A DNA stretch of 64,000 bases from Halorubrum trapanicum (GCF_017873555.1 NZ_JAGGKE010000009.1:1-64000); one strand, 5' to 3'. Positions 1 to 7,966 are shown, numbered from the stretch's first letter. The notes: a model not told the origin generated them from the letters alone. Translations and numbers: made by a program.

Positions 1-126
1 GCGGCGGGCGTGGGGCCCCAGTTTTTTTTAATAAAGGCGGGGGGGGGGGGGGGGGGGGGCCCCCCCCCCCCCCCGGGGGGGGGGCGCCCCCGGGGGGGGG
101 GGGGGGGGGCCCCCGCCGCCCCCCGC
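1..126. other. G/C homopolymer tract at the window edge
   Basis: After about 40 bases of mixed sequence with a short T-run, the stretch consists of alternating long runs of G and C with almost no other bases, ending abruptly in ordinary repeat sequence near 127. It replaces the 5' arm that the other copies of the dispersed repeat have here. Such runs are typical of a failed assembly end or polymerase/no-signal artefact, so I would not interpret it biologically. No gene is supported. Confidence 0.7.
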
Positions 127-445
127 CACGAGGCTGGGGAGGCGTGAGGTGCGGTGCGGGGTGGGACTCAAAGGGGCAGTCGCGAGGCGGGCACAGGCGA
201 AGCAAGCACCGGAGCGAGGAAGCGAACGGAGTGAGCGACCGAGCGAGGAGCGTGGTTCGAGAGAGCGGAGCTCTCTCGTCATCCCGAAAATCTCCGATTT
301 TCGGGCGACAGCGAGCGTGCGCCCGCCTCGCGACTGGGGCTTTGGCGGTGTTCGCCGTCGATCCGTTGTCAGTTATTTATAAGCGAGCGACTGGGGATTT
401 GGCGGTGTTCGGCACCGATCCGCAGTCAACAATTTATAAACGAGA
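127..445 (+). repeat. structured dispersed repeat, copy 1 (candidate ncRNA)
   Basis: Sense strand is plus. It contains the conserved block CGAGGCTGGGGAGGCGTGAG, the block GTGGGACTCAAAGGGG, and a long stem: 177-192 pairs perfectly with 321-336 (16 bp). Inside the loop sit two perfect short hairpins with three-base loops, an 8-bp GAGAGAGC stem and a 10-bp stem at 284-306. The tail unit CGACTGGGG...TTTATAA is present twice, at 331-387 and 388-445, a diverged 57-bp tandem duplication. The 5' arm is lost in the homopolymer. Reading frames through it are by-products of the repeat. Confidence 0.85.
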
Positions 446-453
446 GACCACGC

Positions 454-930
454 TTATCGAGACTCGCTCGTTCGCGTCGAAAGTCGACGAATGGCCACTC
501 CGACCGCGTACCCGCCCACCCCGATCAGGACCGCGAACAGCAGTCCGAATCGGACGCCGGATTCGAGCCCGCCGATCAACTCGGCGCGCGCAGATTCGTA
601 GCCGTAGCCCAACATCCGCGGGTGATTGTACCGCGTCGACCCCGCCCAGCTACCGGTGAGATAGCCGACGAGCGGCGGGAACGCGAACCACCAGCACCCG
701 ACGAGCCACAGCGAACCGACCGTCGGGACGAGACCCGCACTCGCGAATCCCGCGGCGACTGCGATCCCGAGCGTCACCGCGATCCAGCCGAGGGAGAGCC
801 CGACATCCAGCCCGAGCACGAATCCGAGGGAGGCGAGCAGGAGGAGCGCGATCACCGCCAGCGCGAGCAGCCCCCTCGCGGGGGAGTCGCCGACGACGTG
901 CGGGGTGGAACGCAAAGCTTGGAGGACCAT
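454..930 (-). CDS. hypothetical integral membrane protein
   Basis: A 158-residue protein with several hydrophobic stretches: residues about 21-65 form two adjacent segments, then one near 72-92, and a C-terminal one at about 127-150 followed by a basic tail. The central part has aromatic and Gly residues typical of a membrane protein. I chose the ATG at 930; a TTG three codons upstream is possible. I do not recognise the family. Its 3' end lies just beyond repeat copy 1, pointing toward it. Confidence 0.55.
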   Translation of the reverse strand: MVLQALRSTPHVVGDSPARGLLALAVIALLLLASLGFVLGLDVGLSLGWIAVTLGIAVAAGFASAGLVPTVGSLWLVGCWWFAFPPLVGYLTGSWAGSTRYNHPRMLGYGYESARAELIGGLESGVRFGLLFAVLIGVGGYAVGVAIRRLSTRTSESR

Positions 931-1032
931 TACCGTCAACTGAACCGCCGCGCGGAAAAGCCGTTTGGGGGATTCAGGAGCTGCTTGGCCTCCACAAGAA
1001 GGGTCTCCGGAGCAAGTCGACGGGAGCGACGC

Positions 1033-1440
1033 TCATCGCTCGTCGTCGTCGTACACCCACGCTCCGACGACCTCCTCGTCATCGTCCCGGCGCCACCGGA
1101 TCGTGACGATGTCCGGGAACCGGATCGGAAATTGTACCGCTTCTCCGTTGATCGCGTCGCTCGATCCGAGGTCGTCGTCCAACTCCGCCCACGCGACGGT
1201 GTCGGACTCGCCCGCCTCGTAATCGGTGCTGACGTTAGTGACGAACACGTCTTCCGCGCGGAGTTGCTCCGTCCCGCCGGTGTGTTCGATGGTCAGTCGG
1301 TTCGGCGCGTCGTCCGCGCCCTGGTAGTCGAACGCGAAGCAGGCGAACTCCTCGCAATCCGTCAGTTCGCGGTACCCGAGGGCGCCGAATCCGACCGCGC
1401 CCGCGCCGAGGAGTATGACGGCTCGCCGCTTGGGGGACAT
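1033..1440 (-). CDS. small secreted or anchored haloarchaeal protein, pilin-like C-terminal region
   Basis: A 135-residue protein. Residues 1-22 (MSPKRRAVILLGAGAVGFGA) form a basic-then-hydrophobic signal or anchor. The rest is an acidic domain containing RLTIEHTGG followed by an LRAEDVFVTNVS-type strand. That pattern resembles the C-terminal beta domain of haloarchaeal type IV pilin-like proteins, but the cleavage motif expected for a prepilin is not obvious, so the assignment is an inference. Two Cys (DCEEFAC) lie just after the anchor. The ATG at 1440 gives the signal-like start; the longer upstream frame runs into repeat copy 2 and is unlikely. Confidence 0.6.
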   Translation of the reverse strand: MSPKRRAVILLGAGAVGFGALGYRELTDCEEFACFAFDYQGADDAPNRLTIEHTGGTEQLRAEDVFVTNVSTDYEAGESDTVAWAELDDDLGSSDAINGEAVQFPIRFPDIVTIRWRRDDDEEVVGAWVYDDDER

Positions 1441-1506
1441 AGCCTGCCTCACGGAACGGCGACAATTAGGCGTTCGGGCGTTCGGATCTGTCGTTGTTGG
1501 CGGTTG

Positions 1507-1710
1507 CTTATAAATTGTTGCTGGCGGATCGGCGACGAACCGCTCCGAAGCCCCAGCCGCGAGGCCCGCCCCGCACGGCACAGCACCTCACGCCTCCCCA
1601 GCCTCGGCGGACGGCCCGGCGCGGGCGGAGCCGCGCCGGACCGCCGCCTCCCTCGCGGTCGGCTCGCACCCTGCGGGCGCTCGCCGGCGCGCCGTTCGGA
1701 TTTTAAATAG
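1507..1710 (-). repeat. structured dispersed repeat, copy 2 (internally deleted)
   Basis: Sense strand is minus. The tail (GCTTATAAATTG...GAACCGCTCCGAAGCCCCAG) and the block CCTCACGCCTCCCCAGCCTC are present, but the long stem-loop between them is missing: CCAGCCGCGAGG runs directly into CCCGCCCCGCACGG. The second stem is kept with its own sequence (GGCGCGG.../...CCGCGCC). The 5' boundary carries ATTTTAAATAG. This is a natural deletion variant of the family. Confidence 0.75.
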
Positions 1711-2036
1711 TACGGGTCGAACACGAGCGCGGCGTCGACCGCGGGGCGCCGCGAGGGCGAGACCGCCGAGAGCGTCAGCGCGGCCAGCGCGGGGCCGTGG
1801 TTCGTGTGCGCGTCGATGGTAGGCCATCCACGCGACCCGGGTGAATGTTTCCGTCGACGACGGAATCAGAGGCCGTGTCGGCGGTTGACGACGGACCCGA
1901 CAGAAATCGCTTTCGACGAGCGACACGGCGCCGGCGTTCGCGGTTTCGGCGGGGACCGAGGCGTACCGGTTACGGATGCTTTTTCAACGGCCCGACGTAA
2001 GGGACGGTAATGAGTGAACGCGACACCGCGCGAGCG
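1711..2036. other. gene-free stretch upstream of psmA
   Basis: About 325 bases with no convincing coding frame. Near its end are a T-rich box around 1979-1985 (possible promoter element) and a 13-codon ATG frame at 2010-2051 (MSERDTARAGDRR) whose stop overlaps the psmA start codon. Nothing else was recognised. Confidence 0.5.
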
Positions 2037-2043
2037 GGTGATC
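2037..2043 (+). promoter_or_regulatory. Shine-Dalgarno of psmA
   Basis: GGTGATC matches the core of the haloarchaeal anti-Shine-Dalgarno complement and sits four bases before the ATG at 2048, supporting that start (or the adjacent ATG at 2051). Confidence 0.55.
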
Positions 2044-2047
2044 GGCG

Positions 2048-2899
2048 ATGATGGGCGGCAACGACCAGCAGGCGTACGACCGCGGGACGTCGCTGTTCTC
2101 GCCGGACGGGCGCATCTATCAGGTCGAGTACGCCCGCGAGGCGGTCTCGCGCGGCGCGCCGAGCGTCGGCGTTCGGACGACGGACGGCGTCGTCTTCGTC
2201 GCGATGTCCCGCCCCTCCTCGTCGCTGATGGAGGCCGAGAGCATCGAGAAGCTCCACAAGCTCGACGATCACCTCGGCACCGCGAGCGCGGGCCACGTCG
2301 CCGACGCCCGCCAGCTGATCGACCTCGCGCGCCGCCAGTCGCAGGGGAACCGCCTCCGCTACGGCGAGCCGGTCGGCGTCGAGACGCTGACGAAGTTCGT
2401 CACCGACCACATCCAGGAGAACACCCAGCGCGGCGGCACCCGACCGTACGGCGCCGCCCTCCTCATCGGCGGCATCGACAACGGCGAGCCGCGCCTGTTC
2501 GCCGCCGACCCCTCGGGCACGCCCAACGAGTGGAAGGCGACCGTCATCGGCGGCGGTCGACAGGAAATTCAGGGCCACCTCGAAGAGGAGTGGCACGACG
2601 ACCTCTCGCTGGAGGACGGCATCGAGCTCGCGGTCGCGGCGCTGGCCGCCCACGACGACGAGTTCGAGGCCTCGGACCTCGCGGTCGCGACCGTGACAGA
2701 GGCGGACGGTTTCCGGACGGTTCCGGTCGAGGAGGTTGAGGCCGCGTTCGAGGCCGCCGGCCTGAGCACGGACGGCGAGGATGACGCGGACGACGACGAG
2801 TCCGAGGCCGACGACGCGGACGACGACGAGTCCGAGGCCGACGACGCGGACGACGACGAGTCCGAGGCCGACGACGCGGACGGCGACGACGCCGAGTAA
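2048..2899 (+). CDS. psmA: 20S proteasome alpha subunit
   Basis: A 283-residue alpha-type subunit of the cytoplasmic archaeal 20S proteasome, which builds the outer rings and gate of the degradation chamber. The alpha-family signature is at the N-terminus (QQAYDRGTSLFSPDGRIYQV then EYAREAV), followed by the usual Ntn-fold with no catalytic N-terminal Thr. The family is usually about 240-260 residues. The excess is an acidic C-terminal tail made of a 10-residue unit, DADDDESEAD, repeated perfectly three times. The start is set by FSPDGR spacing and a Shine-Dalgarno match. An HTH regulator follows on the same strand. The beta subunit is not in this window. Haloarchaea often have two alpha paralogs (psmA, psmC), so the exact paralog is uncertain. 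Confidence 0.93.
   Translation: MMGGNDQQAYDRGTSLFSPDGRIYQVEYAREAVSRGAPSVGVRTTDGVVFVAMSRPSSSLMEAESIEKLHKLDDHLGTASAGHVADARQLIDLARRQSQGNRLRYGEPVGVETLTKFVTDHIQENTQRGGTRPYGAALLIGGIDNGEPRLFAADPSGTPNEWKATVIGGGRQEIQGHLEEEWHDDLSLEDGIELAVAALAAHDDEFEASDLAVATVTEADGFRTVPVEEVEAAFEAAGLSTDGEDDADDDESEADDADDDESEADDADDDESEADDADGDDAE
2783..2890 (+). repeat. 30-bp tandem repeat encoding the acidic PsmA tail
   Basis: Three identical 30-bp units (2783-2812, 2813-2842, 2843-2872) encode DADDDESEAD, followed by a partial fourth. The identity extends to synonymous positions, which indicates recent in-frame expansion. Confidence 0.9.
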
Positions 2900-2963
2900 C
2901 GGCCAGCCCCGGAGGCGTCCGGACCCCGGCCGACGGCCGTCCGACCCGTTCCGTGTGCGTGAT

Positions 2964-2976
2964 TGTACGTCGTACA
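2964..2976. promoter_or_regulatory. 13-bp palindrome upstream of HTH gene
   Basis: TGTACG-T-CGTACA is a perfect inverted repeat just upstream of an AT-rich box (CTTTTAG, 2984-2990) and about 43 bases before the ATG at 3019. Its position suits a binding site next to the TFB/TBP region, perhaps for the regulator it precedes. Confidence 0.45.
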
Positions 2977-3018
2977 CACAACACTTTTAGCGGCGGAAAC
3001 CCTCGTTTACGGCGTAAA

Positions 3019-3417
3019 ATGCCCGATTCGATGTCCGAACAGCTCCAACGGGACATGGAGTGCGAGGGGTTACTCGAGTGTTTCCACGGCCTGAAACAGT
3101 TGGACAAGGACTGTTATCAGGCGCTCGTGTCGGCCGAGGAGGCGCTCACGATCGACGAGGTCGCCGAGCGCGTCGACCGCGAGCGCTCCACCGCCTATCG
3201 CGCGGTTCAGCGCCTCCTCAAGGCCGGCTTCATCCAGAAAGAACAGATAAACTACGAGCAGGGCGGCTACTACCACGTGTACAGGCCGACGGACCCGTCG
3301 CAGATCGCCGACGACATGCAGCGGATGCTCAACGACTGGTACGCGAAGATGGGCCAACTCATCGGCGAGTTCGAGGAGAAGTACGACCGGCCCGAGCGCG
3401 CCGCCGCGGAGAGCTGA
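3019..3417 (+). CDS. TrmB-like winged-helix transcriptional regulator
   Basis: A 132-residue soluble DNA-binding protein. Residues about 35-85 form a winged helix (LTIDEVAERVDRERSTAYRA then VQRLLKAGFIQKEQ), where the recognition helix is rich in Arg/Ser/Thr. The C-terminal half ends in a helical segment (RMLNDWYAKMGQLIGEFEEK) suitable for dimerisation. The N-terminus MECEGLLECFHGLKQLDKDC has three Cys, which could sense redox state or bind metal; that is inference. ATG at 3019 is preferred to the upstream GTG at 2953, which overlaps the promoter; ATG 3031 is also possible. The palindrome at 2964 could be its operator. Effector unknown. Confidence 0.8.
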   Translation: MPDSMSEQLQRDMECEGLLECFHGLKQLDKDCYQALVSAEEALTIDEVAERVDRERSTAYRAVQRLLKAGFIQKEQINYEQGGYYHVYRPTDPSQIADDMQRMLNDWYAKMGQLIGEFEEKYDRPERAAAES

Positions 3418-3583
3418 CGCGAACGACACGCGGTGTTACGTCGGTTCCCTCGCCGGCACCCGTCGATCACGACGAGCAGTACTGTACGGGGACGGCTATA
3501 CTACGTCTGCGCCCGCGCGCCAAAGCGACCGAGCGCGGCACGGGGATCGGTGGCGTTAGGCCCTTGGAGTCCGCACGATCGGT

Positions 3584-3841
3584 ATGGCAACGAGCGTCAG
3601 CGTTCGCTGTGACGACTGTTCGTACGAGGAGGCGTTCGACTCCCTCCGGCGAGCGCGGACGGCGCTGAACGAGCACGAGCGCGCGACCGGCCACGCGGTC
3701 GAGTGGGAGATCGGTTCGCTGGCCGGCGGCGTCGAGCGCGCCGGCGACGACGCGGGCGTGTGCGGCCGGGCGGCGTGTGCGAACCCCGACTCGCCGCTTC
3801 TCAACCACGACGCCGCACGCGACGTCGACTCGGACGACTGA
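3584..3841 (+). CDS. small haloarchaeal protein with Cys pairs
   Basis: An 85-residue protein with VRCDDCSYEEAFDSLRRAR near the N-terminus and VCGRAACANPDSPLL near the C-terminus. Two CxxC/CxxxC pairs suggest a single zinc site, and the first half resembles a zinc-ribbon segment followed by a helix carrying His (EHERATGH). Similar short proteins are common in haloarchaea with no known role. Stands alone between a regulator and an amidase on the same strand. Confidence 0.75.
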   Translation: MATSVSVRCDDCSYEEAFDSLRRARTALNEHERATGHAVEWEIGSLAGGVERAGDDAGVCGRAACANPDSPLLNHDAARDVDSDD

Positions 3842-3957
3842 CAGCGCGGTCGACGCCGCTCACCGCGGGGAGATCCGCGACGAGCGTCGGCGGTGCGGCG
3901 GGTCCCCGCGTCGTCCGCGGTGGTGGTTTTTGTCTCCGCCGTTCGGAGCGTGAGTCG

Positions 3958-4887
3958 ATGCCACGAGAAGTCGTCTCACACCGCGACGGCCACGTGTACG
4001 AGTTCGGTCCGGAGATGGAGCCGGTCTACGAGGCCGCCGACAGCGAGTCGCTGACGATCGAGACGGTCGACAGCCTGAACGGCGAGATCCAGGAAGACGA
4101 CGACCTGCTCGACGCGATCCCCGAGGAGGTCAACGCCGCGACCGGCCCGATCGCGGTGGTGGGGGCGAGTCCGGGCGACGTCCTCGCCGTCGAGATCGCG
4201 GACGTGCGCGTCGCCGAGGACCGCGGCCGCGTGCTCACCGCACCCGGGTTCGGTCTCCTTCGGGACGATACGGAGATCGACCACCCCGCGACGCGGATCA
4301 CCGAGGTCGACGGCGGGGACGGTGTCAGCAGCGAACCGGGGACGATCGACTTCGAGGGGATCGACGTGCCCATCGAACCCGTTATCGGGACGATCGGGGT
4401 CGCCACGGGCGGCGAGACGGTCTCGACGCTCACGCCCGACGACCACGGCGGGAACCTCGACACGACCGACGTGACCGGCGGGACGACCGTCTACTTCCCC
4501 GTCTTTCAGGAGGGCGCGATGCTGGCGATGGGCGACGCGAAGGCTGCGATGGCCGACGGCGAGATGTGCGGGACCGGCGCCGAGATCGCGGTCGAGATCG
4601 ACGCGACGCTCTCCGTGGTCGAGGATCCGGCCGTCTCGCTGGACCGCCCCGTCGTCGACACCGGTGACGCGGTGAAGACGCTCGCGAGCGCGGAGACGCT
4701 GGAGGACGCGGTCGCGCTGGCGAACGGCGACATGCTGGACCTGCTGGCGCACCACCACGACTTCTCGCGCACCGAGGCGTACCTCTTTTCGAGCCTCGTC
4801 GGCGGGCTGGAGGTCAGTCAGGTGGTCGACCCGCAGGTGACGGCGCGGAACGCGGTGCCGAGCGAGTACCTCTCGCTGCCGTTCTGA
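3958..4887 (+). CDS. acetamidase/formamidase family hydrolase
   Basis: A 309-residue enzyme of the FmdA/AmdA family, which releases ammonia from short aliphatic amides such as formamide and acetamide in the cytoplasm. The family pattern is clear: TGPIAVVGASPGDVLAVEI, then PIEPVIGTIGVA, then DDHGGNLDTTD, YFPVFQEGAMLAMGD and the GDMLDLLAHHHDFSRTEAYL end. The conserved D-H-G-G-N-D-T segment includes likely metal/active-site residues. ATG 3958 is right at the family N-terminus (VVSHRDGHVYEFG); upstream frame extension is unsupported. An AT-box (GGTTTTTGTC) lies about 28 bases upstream. True substrate not determined by sequence. Confidence 0.9.
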   Translation: MPREVVSHRDGHVYEFGPEMEPVYEAADSESLTIETVDSLNGEIQEDDDLLDAIPEEVNAATGPIAVVGASPGDVLAVEIADVRVAEDRGRVLTAPGFGLLRDDTEIDHPATRITEVDGGDGVSSEPGTIDFEGIDVPIEPVIGTIGVATGGETVSTLTPDDHGGNLDTTDVTGGTTVYFPVFQEGAMLAMGDAKAAMADGEMCGTGAEIAVEIDATLSVVEDPAVSLDRPVVDTGDAVKTLASAETLEDAVALANGDMLDLLAHHHDFSRTEAYLFSSLVGGLEVSQVVDPQVTARNAVPSEYLSLPF

Positions 4888-4940
4888 TCCGCGGACGCCG
4901 GGGATCCCGACGACGAACCGGTCGCGTTGGCGTTCGGACG

Positions 4941-6995
4941 TCAGCGCTCCGACCGCTCGGCGAACCGACGCGCGGCGTCGCTCAAGCCGGAGTCGGTCGC
5001 CGTGTCGGTCTCGGCGGCATCGGTCTCGGCGGCACCGGTCTCGTCAGCTTCGATGGCGGTTTCCGACGCGGTCCGCTCGCGGTCCGAGTCGGGAGCGTCG
5101 CCCTCGGCAACCGCGTCGCCGGCCCCGACGAACGACGACCCGTCTCCGCCGCCCTCGTCGGCGGAAGCGGTGATGCCCGCCTCACCCGAGTCGGTGACCT
5201 CGGAGGGGTCGGCGTCCGGCGGGTAGCTCAGCTCGGCGGGCGGGACGAAGGCGGTTTCGACGGCGCGGACGATCTCGTCGATCTGCTCGTCCTCTAACCG
5301 GTCGGCGTACGCCTCGCGGACGAGATCCGGGACCGCGTAGGCGTAGTGCCCGCGGCCGGCGTGGCGGATGAGTCCCGCCCGACGGATCGGTCGGTGGCGG
5401 CTGTAGGCGTGCCCGGAGTCGCCGTCGCCGCCGGCGTCGATGTGGGCCGCGACGGGGTCGCTCGCGCCCTCGCGGCGGTAGTGGCGGAGCATCCCGCGAG
5501 AGAGCTCCGGGAGCGCCTCGATCCGCGAGCGGAGCTCCTCGATCACCGCCTCCCGGGTACCGAGTTCGATCGCGTCGTCGAACCGGAGCGCGCTCTCGGC
5601 CACGTCGTCGCGGGTGACGGGGTCGACGTCGTCCGGTGGGCCTGCCTCGTCCTCGGCCGCGGGGTCGACGGCCGGGGAGTCGGCAGATGCGGTTTCGGGG
5701 TCGCCGTGGCTGGCGTCCGAGGGCGTTTCCTCGTCGGCCGCCGCGGAGGCCGCGTCGACCTCGGCGCCGCCGTCGGCGGCCGAGGGGTCAGGTCCACTCT
5801 CGCTCTCCTCGGTCGCGGCGACAGCCTCGTCGTACGACTTGAGGACGGACTGGTCGTCGTTGCGCCCGTCCTCGCCGGCGCCGGCGCTCTCGAGTCGCTC
5901 TGCGCCGGCCGGCGGTCGCCCGCCGCCGCCCCGGTAGGGGGCCTCCGCTTTGCCGAGGAGCGCCTGCGCGAACTGGTCGGCCATGTTGCTCAGGTCGCGG
6001 GCCTCCTCCAGCTCGCGTTCAAGGTCGGCGATCCGCTGGTCCTTCTTGTCGAGTTCCTGTTTGAGGTCGGCGAGTTCGGACTCGCGGCGCTCCTGCTCGT
6101 CGGAGATGGACTGGAGTTCGCCGACGAGGTCGCTGGAGACCGACTTCAGTTCCGGGCGCTCGAAGTCGTCGAGTCCGGGGGTCGCGCCCGCGTCGAACGT
6201 CTGCTTGCGGTGGAACTGGATCCGGCGGATCGACTCGTCCCAGTCGGACATCAGGAACGCCTCGCCGTCGCCGAGGTCCTCGACCGCGCTCGCGTACTTC
6301 GACCCGAGAATCCGGCCGACGACCTTCGTGTCGTTGTCCCAGGTGAGCCGGTGCCAGCAGAGCCAGTCGCACTGGGTGATGAAGTCCTTCTTCACGTCGG
6401 CGGGGCGCTGGCTGATCCCGACGATGCCGAGACCGTGCTTCCGGCCGCGCTTGCCCACCTTGATCAGCATCTTGCCCGTCTCGTCCATCCCGCCGCCCTC
6501 GGGGATGTACTCGTGGCACTCCTCGATGACGAGCAGGAAGGGTTTCTTCATGCGCTTCTCCTTCGCGAACAGCTGCTTGACGACCGCCAAGAGCAGCTCG
6601 TTGGCGGTGTCCTCCTCGAGGTAGCCGGAGACGTCGAGGATGATCGGGACGTTCTGCTCCAAGGCGAGGTTCGCGAGCTTCTCGGCGTGTTCGGGGGAGA
6701 CGACGATGTCGCACTCGTCGTCGGCGCCGGCGTGGAGGATCTCGTACTCCTCCTTCAAGCCGTAATACTCGCCGTCCGTGTCGACGATGAGAACCGGGAA
6801 GCCGCTGTCGAGCAGGTTCTCGATGACGACGGACGCGGTGTTGCTCTTGCCGGACCCACTTTTCCCGGTGATAAAGGACCGGCCGGTGAGCACGTCGACG
6901 ACCGGGAGTTCGACCGGGGAGCCGGGTTCCGCCGTCGCGTCGCCGCCGATCCCCTCGCTGACGTCCGCGACGTGGATCGTCTCCTCCTCGCTCAT
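4941..6995 (-). CDS. HerA/VirB4-type ATPase (DUF87) with disordered C-terminal region
   Basis: A 684-residue P-loop ATPase of the FtsK-HerA superfamily. Residues about 1-330 form the motor: Walker A GKSGSGKSNT, Walker B FLLVIEECHEY, and the HerA-type signature GKRGRKHGLGIVGISQRPAD. A coiled coil follows (about 350-410: LADLKQELDKKDQRIADLER), then a Gly/Pro linker, an acidic disordered region, a predicted helical domain (ALPELSRGMLRHYRREG) and a second acidic tail. HerA works with NurA in end resection, but no NurA gene is near. The N-terminal HAS barrel of canonical HerA is short or missing, so this may be a different translocase. ATG 6995 is chosen because upstream sequence is low complexity. 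Confidence 0.85.
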   Translation of the reverse strand: MSEEETIHVADVSEGIGGDATAEPGSPVELPVVDVLTGRSFITGKSGSGKSNTASVVIENLLDSGFPVLIVDTDGEYYGLKEEYEILHAGADDECDIVVSPEHAEKLANLALEQNVPIILDVSGYLEEDTANELLLAVVKQLFAKEKRMKKPFLLVIEECHEYIPEGGGMDETGKMLIKVGKRGRKHGLGIVGISQRPADVKKDFITQCDWLCWHRLTWDNDTKVVGRILGSKYASAVEDLGDGEAFLMSDWDESIRRIQFHRKQTFDAGATPGLDDFERPELKSVSSDLVGELQSISDEQERRESELADLKQELDKKDQRIADLERELEEARDLSNMADQFAQALLGKAEAPYRGGGGRPPAGAERLESAGAGEDGRNDDQSVLKSYDEAVAATEESESGPDPSAADGGAEVDAASAAADEETPSDASHGDPETASADSPAVDPAAEDEAGPPDDVDPVTRDDVAESALRFDDAIELGTREAVIEELRSRIEALPELSRGMLRHYRREGASDPVAAHIDAGGDGDSGHAYSRHRPIRRAGLIRHAGRGHYAYAVPDLVREAYADRLEDEQIDEIVRAVETAFVPPAELSYPPDADPSEVTDSGEAGITASADEGGGDGSSFVGAGDAVAEGDAPDSDRERTASETAIEADETGAAETDAAETDTATDSGLSDAARRFAERSER

Positions 6996-7059
6996 ACCCG
7001 AGAGAGGTGGCGCCCGCCTCATAAACCATCGCCTCGCACCTCGTCGGTCGCCGTCGGCT

Positions 7060-7157
7060 GCGGGCGGTCCACGGGCGGTCCGCGAGCCGCGGGCAGTCCG
7101 CGGGCGGGCGGTCCGCGGGCGGGTGGACCGCGGGCAGTCCGCGGGTGGACCACGAGC
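7060..7157. repeat. imperfect short tandem repeat
   Basis: An irregular run of GCGGGCGGTCC / GCGGGCAGTCC / GGGTGGACC units between the HerA-like gene start and the DUF5518 gene. Unit length varies from about 10 to 14 bases. It lies in the divergent intergenic region and probably reflects slippage. Confidence 0.6.
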
Positions 7158-7212
7158 GAGTCGCGTTCCGGCGTCCGCAAGACGTATGCCGTTACCAGGA
7201 GTCGGACCACCC

Positions 7213-7593
7213 ATGGGCACCGAAGACACCCTCCTCAACGCGGTCATCGGCGCGGTCGCGTCGGTTCTGCTCTCCTTTACCGGCATCTCCCCGCTCCTCG
7301 GCGGCGCGGTCGCCGGCTACCTGAACAGCGACGGCACCGCCGACGGCGGCGACGGACTCCGCGTCGGCGCCCTCTCCGGGTTCATCGCGTCGATCCCGAT
7401 CGTCGGGCTGCTGTTGCTCCTGCTGGTCGTTCTCCCGTTTTTGGGGTTCTTCGCGTTCCCGATCGAGATCGGGCTCGCGGTCGGGGGGATCTTCGTACTC
7501 GGGGCGATCGCCGTGTTGGGCGGCGTCGCCTACACCGTCGTGTTGAGCGCGCTCGGCGGCCTGCTCGGCGTGTACCTGAAAGAAGAGCTGTAG
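7213..7593 (+). CDS. DUF5518-like membrane protein
   Basis: A 126-residue very hydrophobic protein. It begins with a helix (NAVIGAVASVLLSF), then GISPLLGGAVAGYLNSDG, a Gly-rich hinge (DGLRVGALSGFIASIPIV), and further membrane segments, four in total. The LLGGAVAGYL and GLRVGALSG motifs match the haloarchaeal DUF5518 family, whose role is unknown. ATG 7213 is preferred; an ATG nine codons upstream is possible. Its 3' end faces trpS, with repeat copy 3 between the two converging genes. Confidence 0.82.
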   Translation: MGTEDTLLNAVIGAVASVLLSFTGISPLLGGAVAGYLNSDGTADGGDGLRVGALSGFIASIPIVGLLLLLLVVLPFLGFFAFPIEIGLAVGGIFVLGAIAVLGGVAYTVVLSALGGLLGVYLKEEL

Positions 7594-7624
7594 GGCGGTC
7601 GTCGCTGGTACTGGTTTATTTTCG

Positions 7625-7966
7625 TGGCGGCGACGAACACCTCCGAAGCCCCAGTCGCTCGGCGATACGCAGTAACCTATGAATCGACGACGAACACCTC
7701 CAAAGCCCCAGCCGCGAGGACGGCGCAGGTGACGCAAGCACTGGAGGGAGTGAGCGAAGCGAACGACCGAAGCGCGCAGCGAGCGTGCGCCGTCCTCGCG
7801 ACTGCCCCTTTGAGTCCCACCTCGCACCGCTCCGCACAGCACCTCACACCTCCCCAGCCTCGTCAGTCGCCCTCGCTCCGCTTCGGGCGACTGACTCCCT
7901 CGCGCGTGCGACTCGCAGCCTGACGGCTGCTCATCGGCACGCGCCACCGCAGGTCTATTTAAACGG
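7625..7966 (-). repeat. structured dispersed repeat, copy 3
   Basis: Sense strand is minus. The long stem pairs 7713-7727 with 7786-7800 (15 bp), and the second stem pairs 7862-7872 with 7885-7895 (11 bp). The 5' boundary carries TATTTAAA at 7956-7963. The tail unit CGACGAACACCTCC is present twice, 57 bases apart (7631 and 7688), as in copy 1. It fills the gap between convergent DUF5518 and trpS. Confidence 0.88.

Noticed and set aside
149..382. ORF with MRCGVGLKGAVARRAQAKQA-like peptide
   Set aside because: The same peptide type arises from every copy of the dispersed repeat in different frames and strands; stems, not codons, are conserved.
3703..3957. N-terminal extension of the amidase
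   Set aside because: Overlaps the previous gene in another frame and is Arg-rich; the family start and a promoter box support ATG 3958.
7060..7157. Possible regulatory iterons upstream of the HerA-like gene
   Set aside because: Units are irregular in length and sequence, more like slippage than binding sites.
5346..7682. Long plus-strand ORF opposite the HerA-like gene
   Set aside because: High-GC antisense shadow; Arg/Gly/Val-rich with no domain, while the minus frame has clear ATPase motifs.
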